Positions 1-9,575 of a stretch of DNA of 62,455 nt are shown here, in pieces. The notes under the pieces were generated by a model that did not search any database, was not told where the DNA came from, and was given only the letters and a program-made list of their open reading frames with translations. Both the position numbers and the translations under genes were made by a program. Within the stretch, counting starts at the first letter, position 1. Every line of letters starts with the position of its first letter. This DNA is from an uncultured Ruminiclostridium sp. (GTDB lineage: Bacteria > Bacillota > Clostridia > Oscillospirales > Ruminococcaceae), in contig CAKSTB010000017.1 in NCBI GenBank assembly GCA_934490165.1, positions 1-62,455 on the forward strand, given 5' to 3'.

Positions 1-57
1 TTTACTGTTCATTTTTTCGGTGTCGTGCATTATCTCATCTTCTAACATTGGTGCCAT
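1..57 (-). CDS. Start of a further ICE gene, cut by the window edge
   Basis: An ATG at 57-55 on the minus strand is preceded by a strong Shine-Dalgarno sequence (AGGAGG, about 7 nt upstream) and opens a reading frame that runs off the left edge. Only 19 codons are visible, beginning MAPMLEDEI. It starts 11 nt after the virD4 stop, so it is almost certainly the next gene of the transfer operon. Too little is visible to assign a family. Confidence 0.6.
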   Translation of the reverse strand, partial: MAPMLEDEIMHDTEKMNSK

Positions 58-68
58 ATAGATACCTC

Positions 69-2132
69 CTATCCTATAAATTCGTCGATAGTCGGAATTT
101 CATAGTCGGCTATCAATTCTTCTTCGCCTATTTCAGCAAGCACGTTCTGATGTTCGCTAAGCTGAGCATCCCTTGCGGCTTCTTCAAACTGTCGCTGTAG
201 TTCTGCTTGTTCGATATGTTCTTGTTCCGCTTGTTTTTGCACGGACTGCTCACGCATTGCCTTTTCTTCTGACACTGACTGTTCCATAAGCTGTGCCATT
301 TTTGTTTTTACCTCCTTTAACTTTTGAATTTGTTCATTATCGGAATACATCTTATTTATATCGGTATTGTTTGGCATTCCGCTTGGAAACGAACTGCCGA
401 CTTTATCGATAAGCGGATGTGATAATGTATCGAATTTGTACAACCAAAAAGGCGGATACTCATCGAGAAACTCGATCATATATCCGCCGTATTTCTTTTT
501 GATTTTCGGTGACGCCTTAAACGCTCTTCGCAGTTCAGATGTAGTCAGTAGGTCACGACCTTGATAGCTTTCGTTATCTGAACTGCTGCCGCCGCTTGTT
601 GTTCCTTGGCTGTGTCCCCTTGTGTCTATGCGCACAGTAGTCTTGTCGAGCATTTCTACTATGTACTTACGGGTATCCAAATCAGGTGCGCCGAGATAAG
701 TAAACAGTGAGCAGTAACCTATAATACTTTCCCAGTTATCCTTATACAAAGCCTTTAGCTGAGGAAGCGACTGCAAGACAATACAAGCCCTGATGTTGTT
801 TGATCGTATAACGGCAGTGATTTTATCGAAATTCGGTATCCGTCCTATATTTGCAAACTCGTCAAGTTCGACTGACACGAGCAATGGCAATCTGCCGTTA
901 TGCTTGAAATTAGCACAGTACATCAGTCGAGAGAAAAGCTGTGAATAGAACATATTGCAAATAGCCTTGTACGTTGTATCCGCAGGAGGAACTATCAGAA
1001 ATATAGCTGTCTTTTCCACTCCGACATTGTCAAAATCCATTTCATCGATTACGGTTAGATCGTTAACGTCTTCGACTGCCCATAAGTCAAGACGTGTAGA
1101 CAACGTTTTTGCTATGCCGCCCATTGTTTCTTCGGGAGTGCCTTTAATACCGTTCCAATTGATCGTAGCAGCATCGTAAGGGTGCTCGATAGCGTGTTTG
1201 TTAAGACAACGTGCAAGCTCACATAGTTCGTCTATTTTCCCGTTTTTGTATGTGATACTGTTAAGCAGACGGACTACACGACCAAAGCACTTAATTTCAC
1301 CTTTGGCTTTCCAAAGATAAACCATAATTGCGGTAAGTAATGATTTTGCCGAACCTGACCAAAAGTCTTCTTTATCATCATCACCGGCTGAAGCGTTGAT
1401 GAACGTGTTTGCCAATACTACTATGTCCTGTTCCTCGTTGATATAAACAAACGGATTATATGCGTTGGTTTTCTTTATGTTGATCAAGTTAAACACTCGC
1501 ACTTTATATCCGTTTTCCATAAGCAATTTTGCTGTATCACGATACAATTCGCCTTTCGGATCTGTCACTACATAGCTACCGAACATCTGCATGATGTCAG
1601 GCTTGATCTTGCGAAATGATTTACCTGCTCCCGGACCGCCTATAACTATTTCATTGAGATTATGCGGTTCATAGTAACGCTTTTGAGGATTGTTGACCGT
1701 TACATAGAACCCGTTCCCGATAGGGATACCTGTCGTGTCACTGTTTTCCTTTTCGTCACGCTTAGTTGCCCATTCGGCACTTCCGGCTTCCACGCCTTTG
1801 TAATCATCGTAATTTTTACTGAACAGCATAAGTGCAAGCAGTGACAAAGCAACAACGTAAATATACCAAACAGAACCGTGCATTTGCATTATTGCACCGA
1901 TGTCAAAAGGTGCTGTAAAAGTTGGATTAGTCCAATATGGCATAGATTTTATCAGCACCGACAAATTTAAATTATCCGATGATATGTTGTTGTCGTATGC
2001 GTAGCACTGTAAGCTGTAAATCAGATAAGATATAATCAGGAATGTGATTACACCTATAACGGAGATAAGTATAAGACCGGTCTTTAAGACGGATTTGCTG
2101 TTTTTGTGCCGCAATTTGTTTTTATTTGCCAT
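69..2132 (-). CDS. VirD4/TraG-family type IV coupling ATPase
   Basis: This 687-aa protein couples the relaxase-DNA complex to the conjugative channel at the membrane. Two N-terminal hydrophobic segments (about residues 17-40 and 86-104) anchor it. The Walker A motif GPGAGKS lies at about 166-172, and the Walker B-like ELDEFANIG region and the following VLQSLPQL segment are typical of TraG/TraD ATPases. I chose the ATG at 2132 (MANKNKLRHK) because AAAGGAGGG lies just upstream; a longer reading frame would begin inside the repeated palindrome at 2150-2165. The C-terminus is a Q/E-rich coiled-coil-like tail. It lies downstream of the surface adhesin gene and upstream of the truncated gene at the left edge. 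Family assignment is secure; the exact element type is not. Confidence 0.93.
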   Translation of the reverse strand: MANKNKLRHKNSKSVLKTGLILISVIGVITFLIISYLIYSLQCYAYDNNISSDNLNLSVLIKSMPYWTNPTFTAPFDIGAIMQMHGSVWYIYVVALSLLALMLFSKNYDDYKGVEAGSAEWATKRDEKENSDTTGIPIGNGFYVTVNNPQKRYYEPHNLNEIVIGGPGAGKSFRKIKPDIMQMFGSYVVTDPKGELYRDTAKLLMENGYKVRVFNLINIKKTNAYNPFVYINEEQDIVVLANTFINASAGDDDKEDFWSGSAKSLLTAIMVYLWKAKGEIKCFGRVVRLLNSITYKNGKIDELCELARCLNKHAIEHPYDAATINWNGIKGTPEETMGGIAKTLSTRLDLWAVEDVNDLTVIDEMDFDNVGVEKTAIFLIVPPADTTYKAICNMFYSQLFSRLMYCANFKHNGRLPLLVSVELDEFANIGRIPNFDKITAVIRSNNIRACIVLQSLPQLKALYKDNWESIIGYCSLFTYLGAPDLDTRKYIVEMLDKTTVRIDTRGHSQGTTSGGSSSDNESYQGRDLLTTSELRRAFKASPKIKKKYGGYMIEFLDEYPPFWLYKFDTLSHPLIDKVGSSFPSGMPNNTDINKMYSDNEQIQKLKEVKTKMAQLMEQSVSEEKAMREQSVQKQAEQEHIEQAELQRQFEEAARDAQLSEHQNVLAEIGEEELIADYEIPTIDEFIG

Positions 2133-2149
2133 TACACCCTCCTTTAAAT

Positions 2150-2165
2150 GTGCTACAGGTAGCAC
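2150..2165. repeat. ICE palindrome copy 1 (GTGCTACAGGTAGCAC)
   Basis: One of six copies of a 16-bp dyad (7-bp arms, variable 2-bp centre) found only at gene borders of the element. This copy lies just upstream of the virD4 Shine-Dalgarno sequence and its centre is 33 bp from copy 2, about three helical turns. Confidence 0.85.
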
Positions 2166-2182
2166 AGATCAATTCTGCAATT

Positions 2183-2198
2183 GTGCTACCGGTAGCAC
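2183..2198. repeat. ICE palindrome copy 2 (GTGCTACCGGTAGCAC)
   Basis: This is the only copy that is a perfect 16-bp palindrome, with centre CG where the four copies at 10.6-13.3 kb have CT. It sits 24 bp beyond the stop codon of the surface adhesin gene. Confidence 0.85.
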
Positions 2199-2222
2199 GC
2201 TTTCTCAAACAATAAATGCCAA

Positions 2223-5200
2223 TCAGCGTTTTCTCTTACGCTTCGATAATGGGAACACAAGCACCACAGCAGCACTCATCATTACCATTGATATGATAAT
2301 AACCGCTGTCTGCGTAAAGCTGTCCTCGCTTGCACCTGTTGGGGGATTGTCCGGTAGCTTGCTGTTGTGCATATTGGCAACAAGCATTGCACCGTCACGG
2401 TCAATCGTTAACTGCTTATCATCCGGTAAAAGATAGCCTGCAGAAGCGTCATCTGCAACTTCGTGGATATTGTATTCTCCGGCTCTTAGATCTGTAATAT
2501 GGATAATGCCGTTCTCATCAGTAGTGTAGATCTTACTGAATGACTGACCTGTGAACGTCTTTCCGGTTACTTCAAAGCTGAAGCCTTCAACCTTATTATC
2601 ATAAGAAGTCTTTACTATCTTGATCTCGCCCTTCTGCGGAGCATTGATAAATGTTCCCTTACCCAGCTCGTCATTTGTAACGATAACTGTCTTGCCGTTT
2701 TCGGTTATCTCAAAGTAGTAGAAGTTTACGTCCTGCACGAAATAATCGGGAGCTTTTGTTTCCTTGAGATAATATTTACCGTATCTCAGGCCCTCATAGC
2801 GATATATGCCTGTTTCAGCTTCTGCCATTTTGCCGATCACTGTTGTCTTATCTTCGGCGTAAATCGTAAACTCTGCACCTGTCAGCTTATTGTTGGGATA
2901 GTCCTCATCAACTTTGGTGATTTCAACGTTACCACGCACAGGCTGTTCAACAAACGACTTGCCGTCCTCGGTGTTTGCAACGAATTTTTCGGCATTGGCG
3001 CTGTCTATGTTGATCGGATAATAATTATCATCAACAAGATAGCCTGTCGGCGCTGAGATCTCCTTAACAAGATACTTACCGTAAGGAACTTCATCAAGAC
3101 TGTAAATACCATTGTTGTCTGTAAGATTCTTTACGAATGTATCTATATCCTTTTCGTAAGTACCGTTACCGTTCACATCTTTATATACTGCGTAAACAGA
3201 ACCGGGAACGTACTTGCTTGTATTATCTGCGTCAACCTTGTTCAGAACGATTTTGCCAATCGGGATATTTGTAAAGTCGAGCGTTGCTGTCTTGTTATAT
3301 TCTACAGTAACGTTCTGACTGTTGGGAGTAATATAGCCGACAATGCCCGTCGTAACTTCCTCTACTGTGTAATTGCCTATTCTGAGGTCAGCAACCGTTA
3401 TTTTACCGTTTGTATCGGTTGAGAACGTCTTGTCATACTTCTGACCTGTAAGAGCAGTTCCATATACACGGAATTTCCAGCCGCCGAGCTTGCCGTCGGC
3501 ACTGTGCTTGGAAATATTGATTGTGCCTGTCATAGCGTCATTCTCAAAGCCTTTGCCGACATTGGTTTCAACGTTAATGGTAGCTCCCGCTTCAGTTATG
3601 CTGAAAGCATAGAAGTTGTTATCAAGAATATAATTCTTCGGAGCTTTTGTTTCTTTTAATAAGTAATCGCCGTACTGCAGGTCGTTCAGCTGATATTCAC
3701 CTGTGCTGATTTCTGTAAGCTTGCCGACTACAGTTGATTTATCGGTTTTGTATACTGTGAATTCAGCTCCGGTGAGCTTTTTATTCGGATAATCCTTGTC
3801 TACCTTTGTAACATGAACGTTACCAATAGGAATATTCGTGAATTCAAGTGAAGATGTCTTGTTATATTCGACTACGACATCCTGACTTTCGGGAGTAATA
3901 TAGCCGACAATGCCCGTCGTAACTTCCTCTACTGTGTAATTGCCTATTCTGAGGTCAGCAACCGTTATTTTACCGTTTGTATCGGTTGAGAACGTCTTGT
4001 CATACTTCTGACCCGTAAGAGCCGTTCCGTACACTCTGAACTTCCAACCGTCGAGTTTGCCGTCGGCACTGTGCTTGGAAATACTGATTGTGCCTGTCAT
4101 AGCGTCATTCTCAAAGCCTTTACCGGCGTTTGTTTCGACGTTGACTGTTTCATCGGCTGTTCTGATAGAGAATTCATAATATTCTTCATCCAGCACATAG
4201 TTTTCGGGAGCTTTTGTTTCTTTCAGAAGATAGTCACCATACTGTAAATCATCAAGCTGATATTCTCCGGTGCTTATCTCACTAAGCTTGCTGACTTCTG
4301 TAATGCCGTCAGTTTCGTATACTGTAAACTCAGCACCTGTCAGCTTGTTGTCGGGATAGTCCTTATCAACTTTTGTAACGTGTACATTACCTATCGGTAT
4401 GTTAGTAAAATCAAGCGTTGCTGTCTTATCATATTCGACTGCAACGTCCTTGCTGTCGGGAGTAATATATCCGACAACGCCCTTTGTAACTTCCTCGACG
4501 GTGTAATTGCCAATACGCAGATTGCTTATTGTAATATTGCCGAGAGCATCTGTAGTAAATTTCTTATCGTACTTCTGTCCGGTCAAGGCTGTGCCATACA
4601 CACGAAATTTCCAACCACTGAGAACACCGTCTGCACTGTGTTTTACAATACTTATCGTACCGGTCATTGCCTTGTTTGTAAACACTTTCTTTACCGAGCC
4701 GGCAGGAGTGATAGTAAAAGTCACGGGGTCGATTGAGAAGCTGTAACCTGTTGTGCCGGAAACCTCATAAACTGTGTATTCTTCTCTTGCGGGAAGCTCG
4801 TTTGCAATAAAGTTATATGTGGCTTTGTTCAGCTTTAATTCTGTACCGGTATTGTTCTCGCCTTTATAAGTATAACTGCCGTTTGAGCCTGTAAAGGTGA
4901 GATATTTGCCGTTGTGCTTGATTTTAAAAGCAACCTCGGCAAGTTTGTTATCGGGGATATTTTCAATAGCACCGTTTTCATTTAAAAACTTCTTGTCAAT
5001 CTGCACAGAGCCTGTCTTAAGCTGATTGTCAAGCTCAATGTCATCAAGGTCGATTACGGTGTTTGGATCACCATTGCCCAGGTCAATACGCTGGTCCCGG
5101 TTATCAACATCGTAATCCGTACCGCTGTACGTTTCGATTACAGCCAAGTAATACGGAGTGGTGTTAGTGCCGAACGATATAGTCATTTCGCCATTGTCAT

Positions 5201-8135
5201 TCAGCTTGAGATTTGTTGCTGATGTTTTGGTTGACGAAAGCCCTTTGTATGTATAATTACCGTTAGAACCGGTAAATTCTACATAGTATCCTGCGGGAGG
5301 ATTTGACGAAACGCTACCGCTGAAACCGAGTACCTGAAGATCTACAGTAACCTTAGCGTACTGTTCTTTTAGCTGTGCGGCTGTCAGATTGTCCTCATCA
5401 GAGAAATGTTTTCTTATAACAACAACAGGTGTTGATTTGTTTGTAAAAGATACGCTTTTTGTTTCGCCCTTGTTGGCGATAGTAACGGTCTTTGTCTGTG
5501 TTTTCGGATTGTAACCGCTTGCGTTATTTATCTCTGTTACAGTGTATGTTCCCATCGGGAGCTTGCTTACATTAAACTTACTGCCGCTGAGTTTCAAGCT
5601 GTTGCCGGTAGTCTGAGTACCTGCATACACATACGCTCCTGCCGAGCCTGTGACCTTGATAAACTTGCCGTCGCTGTCCTTTACCATAAAGAATACGCTT
5701 TTCTCAAGATTTGCGATCTGAGCAGATGTAAGAGTTGTATCGGACAGCCATACTTTCTTTATCTGAGCCGTACCGCTGTCCTCGCTGTTTACGAAAGACA
5801 CGGACGATGTTTTATCTCTTGAGATGGTAATTGTCTGAGATGCTTTGTTGACAGAATAGCCCTCCGGAGAGCCGTACTCATATACGGTATACTTGCCTGT
5901 GGGAAGATCTGAAACAACGAACTTACCCGTGCTGGGATTTACATACAGTGATGTTGCTGTAGTTGTTGTTCCGGCAAAAGAATATGAACCGCTGTACTTC
6001 GAGCCGCTGACGGTGATATATTTGCCGTCTGCGTTCTTAATACGGAAATATATCTGCTGATTTTTTGCGTTTGCGGATATTGCGTTACCGTTTGTATCCA
6101 CCCAAGTTTTTATTACTTCGCCCGTTCCGGTATTTCTTGTATTCGTGAACGTTACCGTTCCTGTGCCGCCCGCCGTAACCTTCACCGTCTTACTAAGGTT
6201 ACTGCGTGTATAGCACGGTATTCCTGCTCCATCAGTACAATACTCATAGACCGTATATGTTCCTGCAGGTAACGATTTTACTAAAAAAGTGTTACTTGAG
6301 TTTAATTTGAACTGGCTCACGGATCCGCTTGCAGAGTAGGTGTAGCTACCTGCACTGCCTGTAGCCTTGATTGTCGTACCCGAACTGTTCTTTATCGTGA
6401 AATAGATGTCGTTGTTGTCGGCTTTTGTACCGGAGGTATCATTCTTATGATTCCAAGCTTTTTTGATCTGAGCTGTACCGCTGTCTTTACTGTTTATGAA
6501 AGATACTGACGCTGTTTTGCCATTTGAAATTGTAATCGTCTGAGAAGCTTTATTAACTGTGAACCCTTTAGGCGAGCCATACTCATACACGGTATACTTG
6601 CCTGTAGGAAGATTTTTAACGATAAATTTGCCGGTATCAGGATCAACATACAGTGATGTAGCTGTAGTTGATGTACCCGTAAACGTATATGATCCACTGT
6701 ACTTCGTACCGCTGGCAGTTATATATTTTCCGTCAGCATTCTTGATCCTGAAATATATCTGCTTATTTCTCGCTGTGTTGCTGCTTGCAGCTATAGTTTT
6801 GCCGTTTGTGTCTTTCCACGTCTTTATAATCTCGCCCGTGCCGGTATTTCTCGTATTCGTGAAAGTTACTGCTCCTGTGCCTCCGGCTGTAACAGTTACT
6901 TTACGGCTTAAATTCTGACGTGTATAATATGGAACAGCGCTACCGTCATTGCCGTATTCGTAGACCGTATATGTTCCTATCGGAAGCGATTTTAAGGCAA
7001 ACGTATTACTGCTATTAAGTTTGAAATGCGTTACCGAGCCGCTTGCAGAGTAGGTATAGCTACCGGCACTGCCTGTAGCCTTGATTGTCGTACCCGAACT
7101 GTTCTTTATCGTGAAATAGATGTCACTGTTGCTTGCCTGTGTGCTGGAGCTATCGTGTTTGTGTTCCCAGACTTTCTTGATCTGAGCTGTGCCTAAACTG
7201 TCAGAATAAATAGCAATTTTGGCTTCACTCGGGTCGTAATCCTGTACAAATGTTGCAGAACTCTGTGAGCCGCTACCTGAAATCATATACATAGGAGCAA
7301 CGTCAATAATATTGCTCTGATATTTATTGCTGTCACGCTTAGCAGTCAGCGTTATAGCCGATCCGGATGGGATAGGCTTTGTTGACTTTATAACGAGCTT
7401 ACCCTCTGTATCTGTAATGATTGAAAGGTAACTGTAATTCTTGATTGCCGTCTGCCAGTCATAATACTTAGATACATTTTTGCTGTCTGTCAGCGTTATT
7501 GTAAACGTTCCGTCGCTGTTTGTTGTCATTTTCTTTTTTGTAGGTGTATCATTTTTACCTACAGCATATGACGGAATTGTCGTATGGCTTAACATCTGCT
7601 CTTTGATTTTGTTGTAGCAAGCCTTAACATTTGTAGCCATTGTGCTTGGCATATCTTCTGTGAATACTGTGATTGCTGTACTTTCAGAAGAGTTATTGAA
7701 CCAACCGTCACAGATATTCCAGTTAACAATCTGAGTTGCGATACGCTCAGTATCGGCATTATATCCGTATTTTGCTGTTCCCTGGTAACCGTAAATAAGG
7801 ACATGTTTGATATTGAGCTGCTGTGCTCTTGACAAATCGTTGTAATATCTCTGAGCCGTATAATCGCTTGTCCAAGCATCCTTTGAGGACTGAATACAAT
7901 ACGCTACCTGTCCTGTTGGGCTACCAACATTGAGTTTGATTATCTGTCCGTATGTGCTTGTGTTCAGTCTGCCGTTGAAGTTATATGAATAATCGTACCA
8001 GTCAACATATAACTTCTGATTTGAGCCGTTTACGATATTCATTATTGTAGCCGCAAGCGTATTTACACTTATTGCCGACATAGCAATAACGACAGCTAAA
8101 ACTAAGCTCAACATTTTTCTGAGTTTGTTTTTCAT
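2223..8135 (-). CDS. Large wall-anchored thioester/Cna-B (SpaA-like) surface adhesin
   Basis: A 1970-aa secreted protein. It has an N-terminal signal peptide (residues 1 to about 28, ending TLAA), then a region resembling a thioester domain, with a candidate Cys (C80 in VAYCIQ) and Gln (Q135 in ATQIVNWN) of the internal thioester that covalently binds host targets. About a dozen Cna-B/SpaA-type beta-sandwich repeats follow. They fall in two families: alternating GTAQIKK... and GTGEIIKTW... modules, then three roughly 190-aa paired units with VHVTKVD and KETKAP motifs, which usually form Lys-Asn isopeptide bonds. The C-terminus has an NPPTG motif, a hydrophobic segment and a KRKRKR tail, that is, a sortase signal of the (S/N)PxTG type rather than LPxTG. 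AAAGGAAA precedes the ATG. It is probably a mating or host adhesion factor carried by the ICE. Thioester chemistry and isopeptides are inferred from motifs. Confidence 0.88.
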   Translation of the reverse strand: MKNKLRKMLSLVLAVVIAMSAISVNTLAATIMNIVNGSNQKLYVDWYDYSYNFNGRLNTSTYGQIIKLNVGSPTGQVAYCIQSSKDAWTSDYTAQRYYNDLSRAQQLNIKHVLIYGYQGTAKYGYNADTERIATQIVNWNICDGWFNNSSESTAITVFTEDMPSTMATNVKACYNKIKEQMLSHTTIPSYAVGKNDTPTKKKMTTNSDGTFTITLTDSKNVSKYYDWQTAIKNYSYLSIITDTEGKLVIKSTKPIPSGSAITLTAKRDSNKYQSNIIDVAPMYMISGSGSQSSATFVQDYDPSEAKIAIYSDSLGTAQIKKVWEHKHDSSSTQASNSDIYFTIKNSSGTTIKATGSAGSYTYSASGSVTHFKLNSSNTFALKSLPIGTYTVYEYGNDGSAVPYYTRQNLSRKVTVTAGGTGAVTFTNTRNTGTGEIIKTWKDTNGKTIAASSNTARNKQIYFRIKNADGKYITASGTKYSGSYTFTGTSTTATSLYVDPDTGKFIVKNLPTGKYTVYEYGSPKGFTVNKASQTITISNGKTASVSFINSKDSGTAQIKKAWNHKNDTSGTKADNNDIYFTIKNSSGTTIKATGSAGSYTYSASGSVSQFKLNSSNTFLVKSLPAGTYTVYEYCTDGAGIPCYTRSNLSKTVKVTAGGTGTVTFTNTRNTGTGEVIKTWVDTNGNAISANAKNQQIYFRIKNADGKYITVSGSKYSGSYSFAGTTTTATSLYVNPSTGKFVVSDLPTGKYTVYEYGSPEGYSVNKASQTITISRDKTSSVSFVNSEDSGTAQIKKVWLSDTTLTSAQIANLEKSVFFMVKDSDGKFIKVTGSAGAYVYAGTQTTGNSLKLSGSKFNVSKLPMGTYTVTEINNASGYNPKTQTKTVTIANKGETKSVSFTNKSTPVVVIRKHFSDEDNLTAAQLKEQYAKVTVDLQVLGFSGSVSSNPPAGYYVEFTGSNGNYTYKGLSSTKTSATNLKLNDNGEMTISFGTNTTPYYLAVIETYSGTDYDVDNRDQRIDLGNGDPNTVIDLDDIELDNQLKTGSVQIDKKFLNENGAIENIPDNKLAEVAFKIKHNGKYLTFTGSNGSYTYKGENNTGTELKLNKATYNFIANELPAREEYTVYEVSGTTGYSFSIDPVTFTITPAGSVKKVFTNKAMTGTISIVKHSADGVLSGWKFRVYGTALTGQKYDKKFTTDALGNITISNLRIGNYTVEEVTKGVVGYITPDSKDVAVEYDKTATLDFTNIPIGNVHVTKVDKDYPDNKLTGAEFTVYETDGITEVSKLSEISTGEYQLDDLQYGDYLLKETKAPENYVLDEEYYEFSIRTADETVNVETNAGKGFENDAMTGTISISKHSADGKLDGWKFRVYGTALTGQKYDKTFSTDTNGKITVADLRIGNYTVEEVTTGIVGYITPESQDVVVEYNKTSSLEFTNIPIGNVHVTKVDKDYPNKKLTGAEFTVYKTDKSTVVGKLTEISTGEYQLNDLQYGDYLLKETKAPKNYILDNNFYAFSITEAGATINVETNVGKGFENDAMTGTINISKHSADGKLGGWKFRVYGTALTGQKYDKTFSTDTNGKITVADLRIGNYTVEEVTTGIVGYITPNSQNVTVEYNKTATLDFTNIPIGKIVLNKVDADNTSKYVPGSVYAVYKDVNGNGTYEKDIDTFVKNLTDNNGIYSLDEVPYGKYLVKEISAPTGYLVDDNYYPINIDSANAEKFVANTEDGKSFVEQPVRGNVEITKVDEDYPNNKLTGAEFTIYAEDKTTVIGKMAEAETGIYRYEGLRYGKYYLKETKAPDYFVQDVNFYYFEITENGKTVIVTNDELGKGTFINAPQKGEIKIVKTSYDNKVEGFSFEVTGKTFTGQSFSKIYTTDENGIIHITDLRAGEYNIHEVADDASAGYLLPDDKQLTIDRDGAMLVANMHNSKLPDNPPTGASEDSFTQTAVIIISMVMMSAAVVLVFPLSKRKRKR

Positions 8136-8173
8136 ACCGATTTCCTTTCTTGGTTTGTATTTGTATATATAAA

Positions 8174-8200
8174 AAAGCAGTCCTATGAAAAGACTGCTTT
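8174..8200 (-). terminator. Hairpin terminator after the lipoprotein gene
   Basis: Read on the minus strand, a perfect 9-bp stem (AAAGCAGTC / GACTGCTTT) is followed by further Ts. It sits between the lipoprotein gene (stop at 8301) and the adhesin start, so adhesin transcription may be uncoupled or attenuated here. Confidence 0.65.
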
Positions 8201-8236
8201 GAATTTTCGTATTAAATTTTACATTCAGAAAAGAAA

Positions 8237-8266
8237 AGAGCTTTGAACAGTTAATTCCAAAGCTCT
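8237..8266. other. Second inverted repeat in the lipoprotein/adhesin gap
   Basis: Arms AGAGCTTTG (8237-8245) and CAAAGCTCT (8258-8266) enclose 12 nt. It lies just past the lipoprotein stop and could be a first, weaker transcript-end hairpin or an operator. Confidence 0.4.
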
Positions 8267-8300
8267 AATATATTCAGTTGTTTGCTTTTAATATTTGTCT

Positions 8301-9290
8301 TTAACCCATACACGGGAAGAATACATATGCTGTCAAGTCCTGGCAAGCAGTATGATTTTCTGGATTTTTAACGCCTTCAGATTTAAGCCATTGGAAATAT
8401 TCGCTTGCGAGGCAGTAGTCTATGCAAGTAGAAAAACCTTGACTTTCATTGAATTCATAGAACTGGCAAAGATACTCTATAGCTTGTTTTTTGGAATACA
8501 AGCTATCGGGATGATTGGAATAAACCTGCGTCCAAGTGCTGTGTTGATATACTTTGCCCTTTGTTGTACCGACATCTGATGGTTTAAAAAATGCATATCC
8601 ATTGTCTTTAGCATACTTTTCACAAGCCTTTAATATATCTTCACAGTCCTGCTTTGTAAATCTCCAGTTATCTTCGGCAGGCTTGCTTTCCTGCTTCTTC
8701 GTTGTTGTCTGTGAAGGCTTAGGTGCTTCAGCTTTCTTCGTGGTTGTTGTAGTCTGTATAACGGTCTTGCTGTCGCTCAGATAATCACCGTGAATAAAGC
8801 TATCGTCAGAAAGTTTGAAGTAACCTGTATCGGTCTTAGCCGTAACAGTAACTTTATCGTTTACATTATAAGCCTTAACAGCTTCGGCACCGAGTACAGC
8901 TTTCTTACGACTATAGCAATCAGTGTTGACATACTTTGTGGCACTTACCTTTTCCTCAGTCCACTCAGGAGCAGGCTTTGTAGTTGCTGCTGTTGTTGTC
9001 GTTTCCGGCTTTGCCGTTGTGGTCGCTGTAGAGGTCGTTTCAGCCTTTTTTGTTTCCTGTGGCTTTGTGGCGGTCACTGCTGTAGTAGCGGTGGTCTGAG
9101 CTGTAGTTGCTTCGGCTTTCGGCTCGACGATCTTATCTATCACTGTTCCCGTCACTGCCGGAGCGGTCGTTGTAACCGCCGTTTCGGGTACGGAGGACGT
9201 TGTGCTGTTTGCATTGCCTGCCGTGCAGGCACTGGTCAGTATTACGCTGATGAGCGTTATTGCCGTGAGTATGGTGTGGGTACGTTTCAT
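8301..9290 (-). CDS. Thr-rich lipoprotein of the ICE, unknown function
   Basis: A 329-aa protein starting after a strong AGGAGG. The lipobox LTSAC at about residues 18-22 predicts lipid attachment to the membrane. Residues about 25-110 are a Thr/Ala-rich low-complexity linker, likely an extended stalk. A SH3-like stretch follows (about 115-170, ending FIHGDYLSD), then a second Thr/Lys linker, then a C-terminal domain of about 120 residues containing several Cys and aromatic residues (CIDYC, TACQDL) that I do not recognise. It lies upstream of the adhesin gene and downstream of the nuclease genes. Surface display next to the adhesin suggests a role in attachment, wall interaction or mating-pair handling, but that is inference only. 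Confidence 0.75.
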   Translation of the reverse strand: MKRTHTILTAITLISVILTSACTAGNANSTTSSVPETAVTTTAPAVTGTVIDKIVEPKAEATTAQTTATTAVTATKPQETKKAETTSTATTTAKPETTTTAATTKPAPEWTEEKVSATKYVNTDCYSRKKAVLGAEAVKAYNVNDKVTVTAKTDTGYFKLSDDSFIHGDYLSDSKTVIQTTTTTKKAEAPKPSQTTTKKQESKPAEDNWRFTKQDCEDILKACEKYAKDNGYAFFKPSDVGTTKGKVYQHSTWTQVYSNHPDSLYSKKQAIEYLCQFYEFNESQGFSTCIDYCLASEYFQWLKSEGVKNPENHTACQDLTAYVFFPCMG

Positions 9291-9326
9291 TTTGTCCTCC
9301 TTTGTGGTGTGGGGTGGTGATTATGC

Positions 9327-9575
9327 TTACTTGCCGAGAGCCTGCTTTATCTGTTCTTCAGATAAGCCCATCGCTTTGAGGTTGGCGAGAATTTCGGCAC
9401 GTTCTGCGGCTCTGCCTTTCTTAAGTCCGACTGCTTCGCCCTCGGCTCTGCCTTCCGCTCTGCCTGCAAGCTTTGCAGAACGTTCAAGGCTTGCTTGGTC
9501 GTTAATATACTTTTCTCTTGAAATTGCGTCAAATCTAAGCTGTTCGGTTTCACTGAAATATTTGAATTTGCTCAT
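9327..9575 (-). CDS. Duplicated C-terminal tail of the adjacent Rpn-family nuclease
   Basis: This 82-aa frame repeats the last roughly 85 residues of the neighbouring Rpn-like protein: KYFSE-EQLRFDAISREKYI and the following QASLERSAKLAGRAEG segment are almost identical, ending in a slightly different helix-rich tail (LSEEQIKQALGK). It has no nuclease core. It starts in an ATGA overlap with the stop codon of the full-length gene, so translational coupling is possible. It may be a free oligomerisation tail, or simply a decaying duplication. The GRAEG/GRAEGEA runs are expandable at DNA level. Confidence 0.6.
   Translation of the reverse strand: MSKFKYFSETEQLRFDAISREKYINDQASLERSAKLAGRAEGRAEGEAVGLKKGRAAERAEILANLKAMGLSEEQIKQALGK

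Noticed and set aside
2150..2165. virD4 start at 2165 (GTG)
   Set aside because: It lies within the repeated palindrome and has no RBS, while the ATG at 2132 has AAAGGAGGG.
8820..9320. 176-codon plus-strand frame opposite the lipoprotein gene
   Set aside because: It is the antisense of the Thr-rich linker, giving artificial Cys/Arg/Ser runs; the minus-strand frame has lipobox and RBS.
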